From Geosiphon pyriformis (lineage: Eukaryota; Glomeromycota; Glomeromycetes; Archaeosporales; Geosiphonaceae): DNA of 64,000 nt. Below are positions 9,960 to 21,148 of this stretch, one piece after another. Position 1 is the first letter of the stretch. Every line of letters begins with the position of its first letter. The stretch spans positions 306,631-370,630 of the forward strand of contig JAAOMT010000521.1 of assembly GCA_016748015.1 (NCBI GenBank), read 5' to 3'. Below the pieces are notes generated by a model. It saw only the letters and a list, made by a program, of their open reading frames with translations, was not told the origin of the DNA and did no database searches. The position numbers and the translations under genes were made by a program.

Positions 9960-11140
9960 TGAAAAAAAACAATTCTATATAATATGCACACAGATCCTTT
10001 TTCAGCACACTTGGGAAGAGATAAAACAATTCAAAAAACTCTTGAATATTATTTTTGGTCTCACATGCAAAAAGACATTTAATAATATGTAGAATCTTGT
10101 GATAGTTGTCAAAAAAGAAGAGGAACTTGTTCTACAGAATTTTTAAATCCAATCAAAGTTGGACAACCTTTTAACAGAGTTGGAATTGATTTAGTTGGAC
10201 CATTACCTATCACAATCCAAGGAAATCATTTTATTGCAATTGCAGTAGATTATCTTACTAAATGGCCTAAAACTAGAGCCATTCAAAGAGCAGATGAAAA
10301 ATCAGTAGCAAATTTCATCTATAAAGACATTATTTGTAGACATAAATGCCCAATTAAACTTTTATCTAATCAAGGAACACATTTTGTGAACAACTTGATA
10401 CAAAAAATTTGTGAACAATTCAATGTCAAAAAATTTCTATTATCACCTTATTACTCTCAAATGAACTTATAGAATGTTTCAATAAAACATTGTGTAAATT
10501 TTTAACCAAAGTCTCAACAGATTTTGAGCAGAAATGGGATATTTTTATTCCATCAGTATTACTAGCATACAGAATACTAAAACAAGATACTATGAAACAC
10601 ATATTATTTGATCTTATTTATAAAAAGACAGCAACATTACCAATTAATTTCACAGTGGAAACATACTTAGTGCAACCAATCAATGAAGAAAACTTTCAAG
10701 AAACACTCCAAAAAAGAGCCTATACTCTCCTTAGTACATTAGAAGAAAAAAGACACATAGCAGCCACTTATATTGAACACTTCCAAGCTCTACAAAAAAA
10801 AAACATGACAACAAATTCCCACCAGTTACCAACAAATTTAAAGTTGGAAATAAAGTTCTTTTACACAGAACTAAGGTTGAAAAACAATAGAGTGAAAAAT
10901 TTGAACATAAATAGGATAGACCATTTTATATCTACAAAATTCTAGGCAATGGATTATATAAGTTAAGACTTGATGACAAATACTAGCAAAAATTGCACAT
11001 GGAGATCGACTGAAACACTATCAGTTCAGAAACAATCTTAAACCATTAATTTCACAAATTGGTATACATTCTCCTTTAATTAATCCTAAAGATATTCCTC
11101 GAAATTTAGAACCAATAATTATAATAGAATAACAATCAAA
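9960..11140 (+). pseudogene. Element C pol: integrase
   Basis: Zinc head: 'HTDPFSAHLGRDKTIQKTLEYYFW' and 'CDSCQKRRGT' (9,980-10,130), with all four ligands kept. Core: 'RVGIDLVGPLPI' (10,180), 'LLSNQGTHFVN' (second catalytic Asp now Asn, 10,360), then a damaged third motif near 10,450. Open frame 10,490-10,945 carries the C-terminal part ('IFIPSVLLAYRILKQDT', 'RAYTLLSTLEEKR'). A tail with 'PLINPKDIPRNLEPIIIIE' ends near 11,130. Confidence 0.82.
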
Positions 11141-11650
11141 CTTAAATACTTAATTTAACATTTTCACAATAACTCTTTAAAATACATAAAACATAAAACA
11201 AAAATAGTAAATAATTACAAGAAACATTTAAACCCAACAACAAATAAAAACTCTATACCCAAAAATAATTTTTTTTATTTTTTTTCAAAATTTTGTTTAT
11301 TAATTAGTCATTTTTTATCATGATTATTCTCTAATATATTCAACAAATATTCCAAAAATTAATGTTAATCTTGAAAATACTTCTTAACTTATCCATAATG
11401 ATTAATAAAAATCAAATTAATTATATTCAGAAAGAAACCACAGTTCCAGTAGTAAATAATTCTCAGAATTATTACTCTTATAAAAAAAGACAAGAAGTTA
11501 CTCTAAAAATCAATTACCAGAACTTTTGAAACAAGCACTAAAAGAAAATCTTTTATTTGCCCCTATTGACATTCTACCAAATACCACAATTCAACAAAAA
11601 CTTCTACTATTCTTTAATAAACAGAACAATAAACATACCCTTATACATAG

Positions 11651-12522
11651 TGTTACTGATAGAAATATAGTAAATATATTAGCATAATTAGTAGCCAATC
11701 AGAAGTAGGCGTAGTAAATAGGGAATTCCAGAATTTCTCTCAGGAATTGCAGGATTCCAGGAATTTCAGAATTCCCTGACAAGGAATCGCAGAATTTCAA
11801 AATTCTAAGATTTCTCTCAAAAGAATTGCAGGATTCCAGGAATTCCAGGATTCCTGTCGTAAAGAATTGAGGAATTGAGAAATCTTAATTATATATATAT
11901 AGTAGTAGGATTAGAAGCTAAAAAGGAGGACTTCTCAGTTTAAATTTAATCTAAGCAACATTCCAGTTTCCAATCATCAAATAAATAATTATTCCATATC
12001 TCAACCCACTTTCTACTATCAACACTTTATGTTGATAGTAATTGATACTTAACCACGCTGGAACAATAGCTCTTGATCACAGCTATTGACGAGATATTAA
12101 TGTACCCAATTGCCTTGGCTTATTTTCTCTATTTTCTTTATTTTTATTTTTTTTATTTTATTTTCTTTCTTTTTTGATTTTGTTGTTGTATACTAATTAA
12201 TTAAAAAATTAAGCACTGAGTTATTGACGTCAAGGATAGCCTGGTAAAAAACCCAGAAATAAGGGTAGAATTTTATATATTATCGAATAGCTTACCAGAA
12301 GAGCACGACTGCCAGACTAAATCCAGCTACCACACTGAGAAAGAAATTGGGAAAACTCTTAGAAAGATACATTTACTATCAACACTATTGAATTTTTGTC
12401 TATTATACAAAGGACTCCATCAAAAACCTTCAGATACAACATTTGTAGAACCTCATCCATGGAAGTAGCTTTTAAGCACCAAGTTATGGGTTTGTTATTT
12501 AATTCAACAGCAAAAATAATCA
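11651..12522 (+). repeat. Solo LTR (872 bp) inside gag of element B, 4-bp target duplication
   Basis: Begins TGTTACTGAT and ends CACCTGTAACA. It is flanked on both sides by ATAG, and the host gag frame is continuous once the insert and one ATAG are removed. There is no polypurine tract on its left and no gag start of its own on its right. U3 carries AGGAATTCC-type imperfect repeats (11,735-11,860), then a TATATATATAG box near 11,890 and hairpins at 12,015-12,039 and 12,064-12,088, both perfect. Confidence 0.82.
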
Positions 12523-12891
12523 CCTGTAACAATAGATATTTTCATATTTGAAAAACACTTTATGAACAAAAATTGGAACTTGAAGCAACCAACATCACTT
12601 CTAAAGCTATACAAAAACAAATTCACAATAAATTCAAGACAATAGCTGGACCAACAAATACTTGCTACAAACTTAGAGCAGCTTTTAGACTCTATGATTT
12701 ATTTAATACTTGTGAAAATGTCTTACAAAATCTAATACTTCATTCAATAAAAATTCAATACATTAGAAAGCTTACAGAACTGAAATTTCAACAATTTTCA
12801 GACCAAATCACCTCAATTATTTTGGACCACTATCTTAATATCACAGATAGTGCTTGGATTTCGACAGAGCTCAGCTTTGAGGAGAAGATTA

Positions 12892-13844
12892 TGTTATTAG
12901 TAAAATTTTAGCTATTAATTAGCATAAAATTACTCTTATAATTCCTATTATTAATTAGTATATATTATCATTAATTCAATTATCATTTATTATTTAATTA
13001 AATTATCAAATATTACTACTCAATCAATAATCCAATTTGTATCATAGAAATTAAGATGATCAAATTACACAATATCCTGAATCATTTAATATAATCAAAA
13101 TTCGCTAAAATTAATAAAAATTGGCCGAAATAATCAATAGTTTAGTAAAATAACTTGTAGTTCACCAAAATTGTAGCAAAGAAAAAAGTGCAAGTTTTAA
13201 GACTAGTACTACAACAAGTTGTATAAAAAAAGAGCTTCTCTCTTCAAGAAAATATATCTTTTCATAGTATTTTATCATAGTATCTTATATTAGATATCTT
13301 AATTGAAACAAATTATTTTTTACACATCTTAAATAAAAATTCAAAATTCAAAAACCAAATTCTTTGATTATTACATTTGAAATTCTCTTAACACAATTAA
13401 CATTTTTGAAATTGATTAGCTACCAATTTCAGTAATCTGTTAGTAACTTCAGGCCTGAATAGAAAACGTTTTTTTTGACACAATTCTATTTCTTTTATAT
13501 TTTTTTTATTTTCTTTCACTTTTCTTATTATAATTATTAGAGTAGTCTACAGATAAGATTCTTGTAAAAGAGTTGACTTTTACAGCAAAGTAATTACATA
13601 TTTTTAGTGAGCTTTTAGACAAGCAATTCCTGGGAAAAAGTTGATGTTTACTACAATGTAACTACATAAAGTAACTGGCATAGAATTGGCTATTCCACTT
13701 ATAAGCCCAACAGTTCAAATTATAGGAGATAATTTGAAGATAAATTCAGTTATTGAAGGTTCAATTGCTTTCAGAAAACGTGAAATTAGCAACAGATAAA
13801 CAGTAACAACATTTAAGAAAAAAGACCAAAAACCTCCAGTAACA
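12892..13844 (+). repeat. Solo LTR of a second family (953 bp) inside gag of element B
   Basis: Starts TGTTATTAGTAAAATTTTAGC and ends CCTCCAGTAACA. It is homologous along its length to the minus-strand copy at 32,929-33,668, which has TGTTACC...GGTAACA ends. Both have a TATA-like TTGTATAAAA(G/A)AAGAG about 320 bp from the start, as in an LTR promoter. This copy differs from the other mainly by C-to-T and G-to-A changes. Its flanking bases (ATTA / ATAT) do not form a clear duplication. Confidence 0.65.
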
Positions 13845-14265
13845 ATATAATAATTCAGAAAACTCAAATTATTTCCAAAATCAGATATGCCCATTATCAT
13901 TGACCAATTAATTAGGGCAATCAGAGACACATGTTTGCTACAATTGTGGTAAACAAAGTCATGTTAAAGCTAACTGCCAAGTTTATGACAATAACTCATG
14001 ATCAAGAAATTAATATCAAAACTCTGATTGCAGATTCCAAATTCCAAGTTATTACTCAAATCAAGATCAGTACCAATCTAATTACACCTAATTAACACAA
14101 CAACCAATATATGTACCTTCAATATATCAATCAACAACACCTATAATATATCAACTACTGTAGCCACAACTAATTTATCAACCTCAATTCATTCAAACAT
14201 TATCACAAATGACTGTGTCCAACAGAAATCAGAGACCAAGAACTATTCAGCAAAATTGAAAATCA

Positions 14266-14960
14266 GTGATGGTTATTCATCAACCAATTCTCAGCACATC
14301 CCAACAACCCTCAAAATCACATTCAAGAAACTCAGAAACTAAGTACACCCAAAACCCGAATTCCCAGAATTATTTAAGTTTTCTGGTTATTTCAGAAAAA
14401 GCCTTATTCAACAACTTAGAAATCAATCTGAAACCACTTACCAACAACATTTCACCTGCAACTGTTACTGATGATGAATTATTAGCAGCAATTTTTCCCT
14501 TTGAAATTAAGAAACCAACCAAAATATCTCTTTTTAGTAAAGCCACCCTTAATGTGAAGCCCATTATTGCAATATACACAGATGTCAAAGTTAATGATCA
14601 GTTTATCAAACTAATTCTTAATAGTAGATCAGCAGGCAGCATCATCACACAAAAATTCATGGACCAATTAGGTCACTGAGTTGATTATGTTGTTAGTGCT
14701 AGAATCATTACAGCCAATGGAATGACCAAAACTCTTATAGATAAAATTAACAACTTCTTTTTTGAAGTCAATGGCATTATAATTTTCATCAAAGTCTTGG
14801 TGATAGAAACAACCTAATATCAAGCACTAATGAGCAATAACTGGTTGTTCAAAACCAATGTGGTGCTTAATTGGATTACACAAGAGCTCCAACTTAGTTA
14901 GAACAAACAACACACACATATACCAGTCATATATGGTCACTTTAAGACTACTCACATCCC
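14266..14960 (+). pseudogene. Element B pol: aspartic protease
   Basis: An open stretch (14,266-14,679) leads into 'NDQFIKLILNSRSAGSIITQKFMDQLGH', then 'ITANGMTKTLIDKINNFFFEVNGI' and 'YQALMSNNWLFKTNVVLNW'. The active-site D-S-G reads N-S-R at 14,620-14,628, the same two G-to-A changes as in elements C and F. The downstream tail 'HIPVIYGHFK' is shared with C. Confidence 0.83.
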
Positions 14961-15169
14961 AGCACCACTAATTAAGCTTTAAAAAAAAAAAACCTACCTA
15001 AGAAGTCTACCAAGTTTTTTGAACTGACACCAAACACAACAAGTTACTATTAATACTTTCTTGGAACAACAAAAGAAAGAGAAAAATACACCAAAAGAAA
15101 ACACCACCACAAAAAAAATAACTAGTGACTAGGAAAGATTCTACTTATACGAGCCACTAAAGCAACTGC

Positions 15170-15927
15170 CATATATTTTACTCAAATGCCAAAATTGTGG
15201 CAAGAAACTTTCTTTCATGGAAGTTTGAATTGTGCCCAATAAAGACTATTAGACACAAACCCACTATTACTGCAAACCATGCCACAGAGAACAGTATGAC
15301 TACTCAAAATGACAAGACAAGTAGGACAATGAAACATGTCTTACTTGTGGAAAGCAGCTATTTGATAAAGGAATATGGAATGACATTTCTAGTTGAGGAA
15401 GAACATATGACATGTCGTGCCAATACATGATCCTCATCAGTGACTGAATAAGTTATGGGACATTCATAAATGCCACCTGGCACTGAGCAATTTCTCACTT
15501 GAATAATTATTCACATGATGAGAATGAAATCTGGAAAATGGCAAATACCAAAATCAAAGGTGTTTCACCTAGCAAAATCTTGGAAATAAAGAACAACCCA
15601 CCAGCACCAGTTGAAGTTATTTTTATTCCCAACTCAGAAGCATTTTTGGATATTGAAACAAATCTAGAAAAATTCTATGAACACTACCAGAATCTAGCAC
15701 CCACTAGAAAAGAACAAAAGCAATGTTTAAAACAATTAAACACTCAATTATGTGACCACTGTTTGATTCCATGTGACTTCCAATATTGTAATAAGTGTAA
15801 TCTTATTTACAATCCCAGAGGAAAAGAACCAATTAGCAGCTGCAAAGTGGAATCAGAATCACAGTTTGATCTTGATTCAGACTTTAACAATAATGATAAC
15901 AAAAATAATGATTCTAGTTCCATTTAA
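15170..15927 (+). pseudogene. Element B pol: LIM-like zinc domain plus second CxxC cluster
   Basis: 'LLKCQNCGKKLSFMEV' opens a cluster spaced C-x2-C-x21-H-x2-C-x2-C-x18-C-x2-C (15,187-15,360), with stops at apparent Trp/Gln positions. The open frame 15,499-15,927 adds a second cluster, CDHCLIPCDFQYCNKC (near 15,752-15,799), followed by a Ser/Asp/Asn-rich linker. It lies between protease and dUTPase, as in element C. Role unknown; nucleic-acid or protein binding is only a guess. Confidence 0.65.
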
Positions 15928-15959
15928 AATAACAATAACAATAACAACAGTTCAAACTC

Positions 15960-16460
15960 CAATTCAAATTCAGAACAATATATTGCACTTTCTGATCTGT
16001 CCAAAGAGCAAGAACTTAAATAGTTTAGTGAAAATAATGAAGGTATTATGCCTGAACATGCATATAATATTGATACAGGATTTGATCTAAGATATCTGGA
16101 AAGAGATGTTATCAAATTGAAACCATATTCATGTACTTGTATTGATTTCAAAGTAGCACTAAAAATCCCAGCAACAACAATGGTTCAATTAGCATCTAGA
16201 AGTAATATAGCAAAAAAAGGAATCAACATCAGAGGAGAAATAATTAACACAGAATATGTAGGAAATATCATTGCAATGCTATAGAATAATTCAGAAAAAA
16301 CCTATATCATAGAACCAAATGAAAAGATAACACAAACAATATTTCTGCCTCTAATAAAAATAGCTCAGTTAGTATCAGTAAGAAACCAAGAAGAATTAAG
16401 AATAACAACAAAAGGAATACAGAGATTTGGATCCACAAGTAAAATAGATGTACCAGTTAA
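15960..16460 (+). pseudogene. Element B pol: dUTPase
   Basis: The best preserved dUTPase in the window. Motif 1 'DTGFDLRY' (16,072-16,095), motif 2 'QLASRSNIAKKGI', motif 3 'GEIINTEYVGNIIAML' (catalytic Asp now Asn, near 16,245), motif 4 'NEKITQTIFLPL' and motif 5 'RFGSTSKID' (near 16,424-16,450). One TAG follows 'IIAML' near 16,282. It is continuous with the linker to RT (16,462-16,905). Known dUTPases in retroviruses limit uracil misincorporation into cDNA; here that is inference. Confidence 0.82.
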
Positions 16461-16849
16461 TATGGCAGAGAAAGAGATTATTAACAAGGGAGAAATTATC
16501 TCCACTCATCAATCAATTTCTATTGCACTATATAACCAGTACATATTAGCTATAGAAAGAAAAATAAAGAATCAGGTTCAAATTTTTGAAGCAAAAGCCA
16601 CACTTTGTAAATCAGAAAAGATTAGATTAGTCAATCTATACATACCAGCCAAGAACTATAGTTACATCAAAATTTCTATTTATAACAACATGAGAAACAT
16701 CATTAAAATACCAAAAGGAACTACTATTGGATATTTAATCACCAAAATCAAAAACCAACCACCAAACCTCATTTCAGATTTTCCACAACTATATGAATAT
16801 GTTGACATAACATTACAAACAATCTATGGACAGAATGAATGTTATTTGT

Positions 16850-17800
16850 TTCAACAAAAACAATTAAAACAAATGAATTTGAGAAACTTAAACCCACTTC
16901 AGTGAATGCAACTCAAAATGTTACTTAACAACTTTACTGACATTTTTGCAAGTGAAAATGAATTTGGCAAAACTGATATAATTCAGCACCAGATTAAAAC
17001 TGGAGATACAATGCCAATTAAACAGAGAGCATATTAAGTATTACCAGCAAATCATAAAATTATCTGACAAAAGATCAATTGGATGTTGAACAATAAGTTA
17101 ATTCAATTATCAATGAGTCCATGGTCATTACCAGTAATACTAATCTATAAGAAAAATAGGAAAATCTACTTTTGTGTAGATTACCAAAAACTTAATAGAG
17201 TAACCAAGGGAGATAGCTACCCAACTTCAAAAATCCAAGAACTTTTTGACACTTTTGGAGGAAAAAAATGGTTCTCAATATTAGACTTAAACAGTGGTTA
17301 CTGACAAGTAGTCATGAAACCAGAAGATAAGGAAAAAATGGCTTTTACAACTTAAGAAGGAAATTTCAAATTTAAAGTTATGCCATTTGGCTTGATGAAC
17401 ACTCTTGTTACATTTTAAAAGCTTATGAAAATTGTATATACTAGATTGCTATAAAAATCAGTAGTTGTATATTTAAATAACACCAATGTGTTCTCTAAGA
17501 CATTCAATGATTATTTGTATTATCTTTAACAAGTATTTGAAAGACTAAGAAGAGCCAAATTAAAATTAAATACAATCAAGTGTTTCTTTGGGAAAACTGA
17601 ATTCAAGTTTTTAAGACATGTTGTGAGCAAAAATAAAATCAAAACAGATCTAGACAAAATTGAGATAGTTAAAAACTTTCCAGTACTTACCAATTTGACC
17701 AAATTATAAGCATTCTTGGAATTTGCAAATTACTACTACCATTTTATTAAAGACTTCTCTAAACTGGTTCAGTCATTACACTAGCTCTAAACAAAGAACA
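16850..17800 (+). pseudogene. Element B pol: reverse transcriptase
   Basis: 'FGKTDIIQHQIKTGDTMPIKQRAY' (16,970-17,035), 'LNNKLIQLSMSPWSLPVILI', 'FCVDYQKLN', 'FSILDLNSGY' then TGA at the Trp of the usual GYWQV (17,302), 'MPFGLMNT' and the active site YLNN at 17,470-17,481 in place of YLDD. The thumb region 'IKTDLDKIEIVKNF' follows. Many Gln codons are TAA/TAG. Confidence 0.85.
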
Positions 17801-17814
17801 CCAAATATAAATAG

Positions 17815-18285
17815 ACAGAAATTCAGCAAAAAGCTTTTGATACATTAAGAAGAAAGCTTATTCAAGCTTCAGTACTAATCTATTTAAATCATAACAAGCT
17901 ATTTATAATTACAACTGATGCATTAGGTCAAGCATTAGAAACAGTACTATCTCAAAAAAGACCAGATAAAAGAGAATATCCAGTAGCATATGCTAGTTGC
18001 AGCTTAAGTCTAGCTGAAAAAAACTATAAAACACCAGTATTGGAATACTTAACAATCTATTGGGCAGTTATAAAGTGGAAAAAATACTTAAGCCAGAAAT
18101 TTGACATATACACCAATCATAAAAGATTGACTTTAATTCAGAAGCAAAAATTTGGAGATGATTGCCATACTAAATGGAAAATAGAACTTTTATCATTTAA
18201 TTATACAGTACATTACAAAAAAAATAAAAATAGAAATATTAATAACTTGTCACAAATAAAACAAATTTAAAAACATTTCAACCCA
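17815..18285 (+). pseudogene. Element B pol: RNase H
   Basis: 'KLFIITTDALGQALETVLSQKRPDKREYPVAYASCSL' (catalytic Asp of TDA kept, near 17,918), then the open frame 18,040-18,270 with 'EYLTIYWAVIKWKKYLSQKFDIYTNHKRLTLIQ' and 'WKIELLSFNYTVHYKK'. The TDH motif is altered to TNH. Confidence 0.82.
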
Positions 18286-18479
18286 AAAATATAACAAAAA
18301 ATAAATATACAAAAATATCAATAACTCCAACACTATATTAATATTCAGCAGTTTAAGAAGAAATTATCTTCAAAAAAATGAAGCCATATCAAACAACAAT
18401 CCAAATATTTTACTACTTACCAAGATATACTTTATCAGAAAAACAGAAAAAATCCAGATCAACCAACCAGAGTAATTAC

Positions 18480-19600
18480 AGAACCAGAGAAAAAAACAAT
18501 ATTATTTAACATGGACTCAGATCCAACAGCAAAATATTTTCATAAAGAAGCAATCATGGAAAAAATCAGAAAAAGATATTATTGGCCATCAATGTAACCA
18601 GACATTATTCAATATGTTTAAAATTGTGATGCTTGTCAGAGAAAAAAAGGAACAAGACCCAATAAACCATTGAGACCAATTAAAGTGGAACAACTATTTG
18701 ATCACATTAAAATTGACTTAGTCAGACCATTAACAATCACCAGCAGAAGCAACAAATATATTATAATAATCATAAATTATCTTACTAAATAGCCAGAAGC
18801 AAAAGCCATTCAAAGAACAGATGCAGAATTCATTGCCAAATTCGTTTATCAAGATCTAATTTGTTGACACAGATGTTTAAAAGAACTACTATCAAATTAA
18901 AAAACTCATTTTGTAAACAGAATACTAGCAGAATTAAGTCAAAAATTTGGAATCAAAAGAACATTGTGTGAAGCAATTGCCAAAATCAGCCAAAAAAATC
19001 AAAATAAATGGGATTTGTTTATACTATCAGTATTATTTGCTTATCAGACAATGAAGCAAAACACTACACAAGCAACCCCATTTGAATTAGTATATGGTAA
19101 AACAGCAACATTATCAGTAAAGATAGAAATCAGCACATATCCAACTAAACCAATAACAGAAGACAATTTTCAAAAAACATTGTTGAAAAAAACATATAAC
19201 TTAATAAAAACACTAGAAAACAAATGATGAAAAGCAGCTGATAACATCCAAAAGTCACAAGAAAAACAAAAAAAAAGACATGATAACCAACTATCAGATA
19301 AACCAGTTAAATTCAAGATTAAAGACAAAGTATTTTTACATTATACTAAAGCAGAAAAACAATAGAGTAGAAAATTTAACTCCAAATAGGATGAACCATT
19401 TCACATAGAAAAAATTCTTGGAAATGGAGCATATAAATTAAGATGAGACAACAAAATCTTAGCCAAAGCAGTACATGATAATCAACTGAAACCATATTAC
19501 CATATAGTATCATTATTCACCAATAATATTCCACAATTGGGAGTACAATAAATATTAATCTAACCAGAAAAAATTCTATGAAATCTGAAATCAATTATTA
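18480..19600 (+). pseudogene. Element B pol: integrase
   Basis: Zinc head 'KYFHKEAIMEKIRKRYYWPSM' and 'CDACQRKKGT' (18,535-18,650). Core 'HIKIDLVRPLTITSR' (first Asp kept, near 18,716). The second motif is degraded ('LLSN*KTHFV', near 18,890) and the third (PQTNGxxER) is deleted: 18,960 jumps directly to 'LCEAIAKISQKNQNKWDLFI'. The open frame 18,964-19,227 is the C-terminal core. A GPF-type tail degenerates after 19,390. Confidence 0.82.
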
Positions 19601-19675
19601 TTATTGAACCAACCATGTCAAATTGAACAACCAAAGAAGTATATAAAGACACAATATACATAACAAAAGATACCA

Positions 19676-20318
19676 AAAAAATGGAAATTACTGACAATAT
19701 ACATACACTGACACAACAACTTTTCCAACTGATTTAACAATAGAATATAGAAATTACTATCAACTAATAAACCATTTGATACAGTGATACCAGAAAAATA
19801 ACTCCATACAAAGTACAGAAACCAGAGAACACCATCAACAAAATAATTCTAAAAATAAAATTGGCAATAGAAGAGCCAACAAAAGTTACCTCATATCAAG
19901 AATTGACCAAAGAAACTTGGAAGTAGTGGATACAAGAATTTCCAAAGAACTTTTGTTATTTCCACTTGGGACAATACTTAAATATTCAAAACTTATATAC
20001 AGATAAGACAAAGCAATTATTTGACACAGAAATATTACAACAACTTAAACAATTTGTGGGAAAGAACAAATTAACCACACAAATACAAACCATTTATTGA
20101 TTACAAGTCGGTTTTCAAGACCAACCAGAAATCTTACTCAATCCAGCAATAGACTTTATTACCATTAACCAAATAGAAAAATAACCAATATCCAATTTGA
20201 AAAATTACAAAACAAGATAACACAAGTAATTTTCGAGAAAGAAGTTCAAGAAATACTCAAAAATAAAGAATTAAAATTAGGAGATCTTAATAGAACTTAA
20301 TATTAAAAAAAAAGAATA
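19676..20318 (+). pseudogene. Element B: extra 3' reading frame after integrase (unknown function)
   Basis: 'MEITDNIHTLTQQLFQLI' begins near 19,680. The block 'PTKVTSYQELTKETWK' through 'EILLNPAIDFITINQIEK' follows, and after a one-base shift near 20,190 'QFEKLQNKITQVIFEKEVQEILKNKELKLGD'. The same layout is in element A at 3,838-4,480 with about a third of residues shared by eye. Stops sit at Trp/Gln-like positions. No recognisable family. Confidence 0.6.
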
Positions 20319-20319
20319 A
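20305..20319 (+). other. Polypurine tract of element B
   Basis: AAAAAAAAAGAATAA directly before the TGTTACTC start of the 3' LTR, equivalent to 4,474-4,488 in element A. Confidence 0.7.
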
Positions 20320-21148
20320 TGTTACTCATAGAATATAAAAAGTATATTAGTATATAAATTAGCCAATCAAAAGTAGACATAGTAAATATGAAATTCCAGA
20401 ATTTTTTTCAGAGAAATTGTAGGATTCCAGGAATTTCAGAATTCTCATATGAGAAATCACAGAATTCCAAAATTCCAGAATTTCTTTCAAAGGAATTGCA
20501 AGATTCCAAGAATTTTAGAATTTCTGGTGTAAAGAATTGAGGGATTGAAGAATTTTAATTATGTATATATAGCAATAGTATTAGAAGTAAAAAAAACAGA
20601 CTTTTTTATTTAGATTTCATCTAAACAACATTCTAAATTCACAAATACTAATAAATAATTATTTGTTATCTCAATCCTCTTTCCACTATCAATACTTCAT
20701 GTTGATAGTAACAAATACTTAACCTTACTAGAACAATAGTTTTTGATTATAGCTATTGATGAAATATTAACATTTATTGTCTTGGCTTATTTTTTTCTTT
20801 TATTTTTGTTATTTTTTGTTGTTAACTAATTGATTAAGAAATAAGTACTGAATTATTAACATCAAGAATTGTCTGGTAAAAAACTTCTGCGAGTAAGTAA
20901 AACATGTAAGAAATATGGATTGCTTACCAGAGAATTGCTGGCTACTAAGCCAAGAAAAAAATTGATGGAATTGCAATTTTAGGAGGCTACTAAACACAAT
21001 TATTGAATCTCTGTCCATTATACAAAGAACTTAACCAAAACCTTTAGACACTCAAAATTTCCAGATACCAACATCACTATATTATTAATTAAGCACCAAA
21101 TTATGAGTTTGTTATTTGATTTAAGATCCCAAATAATCATCTGTAATA
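20320..21148 (+). repeat. 3' LTR of element B (829 bp)
   Basis: Starts TGTTACTCATAGAATATA and ends CATCTGTAATA. Like the solo LTR at 11,651 it has AGGATTCC-type U3 repeats (20,395-20,540), a TATATATAG box near 20,564 and the two hairpins. Here hairpin 1 (20,685-20,709) and hairpin 2 (20,734-20,758) each hold one G-U pair replacing a G-C pair, so both stems still pair. The sequence after it (ACATGATAACAAAAA) is element G protease. Confidence 0.82.

Larger units (their letters stand above)
5309..11397 (+). mobile_element. Element C: Ty3/gypsy LTR retrotransposon, LTRs not found
   Basis: Plus-strand element with gag C-terminus, protease, zinc domain, dUTPase, RT, RNase H and integrase in the same order as A and B, but clearly divergent in sequence. 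It starts in mid-gag directly after the LTR of A, and its pol fades out near 11,140. 11,140-11,397 is AT-rich with no recognisable LTR, so the junction with element B is unresolved. Confidence 0.82.
11398..14265 (+). pseudogene. Element B gag, split by two LTR insertions
   Basis: The start chosen is the ATG at 11,398. Segments: 11,398-11,650 (one-base shift in an A-run near 11,507), 12,523-12,891 and 13,845 onward. Removing the LTR at 11,651-12,522 with one ATAG copy restores a continuous frame ('HTLIH' to 'RYFHI'), with a single TGA at an apparent Trp. The zinc knuckle near 13,940-13,981 reads CYNCGKQSHVKANC (C-x2-C-x4-H-x4-C). After it comes a Gln/Tyr/Asn-rich tail with Gln-type stops. That the first two segments are capsid is inference from position. 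Confidence 0.68.
11398..21148 (+). mobile_element. Element B: most complete dUTPase-bearing Ty3/gypsy element, gag interrupted by two LTR insertions
   Basis: Contains gag (11,398-14,265, interrupted), protease, zinc domain, dUTPase, RT, RNase H, integrase, extra 3' frame, polypurine tract and 3' LTR. Its own 5' LTR is not seen: gag starts directly after element C. Downstream of its 3' LTR the sequence continues in the middle of the protease of element G, so B is probably inserted there. All pol domains carry stops or lost catalytic residues. Confidence 0.85.
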
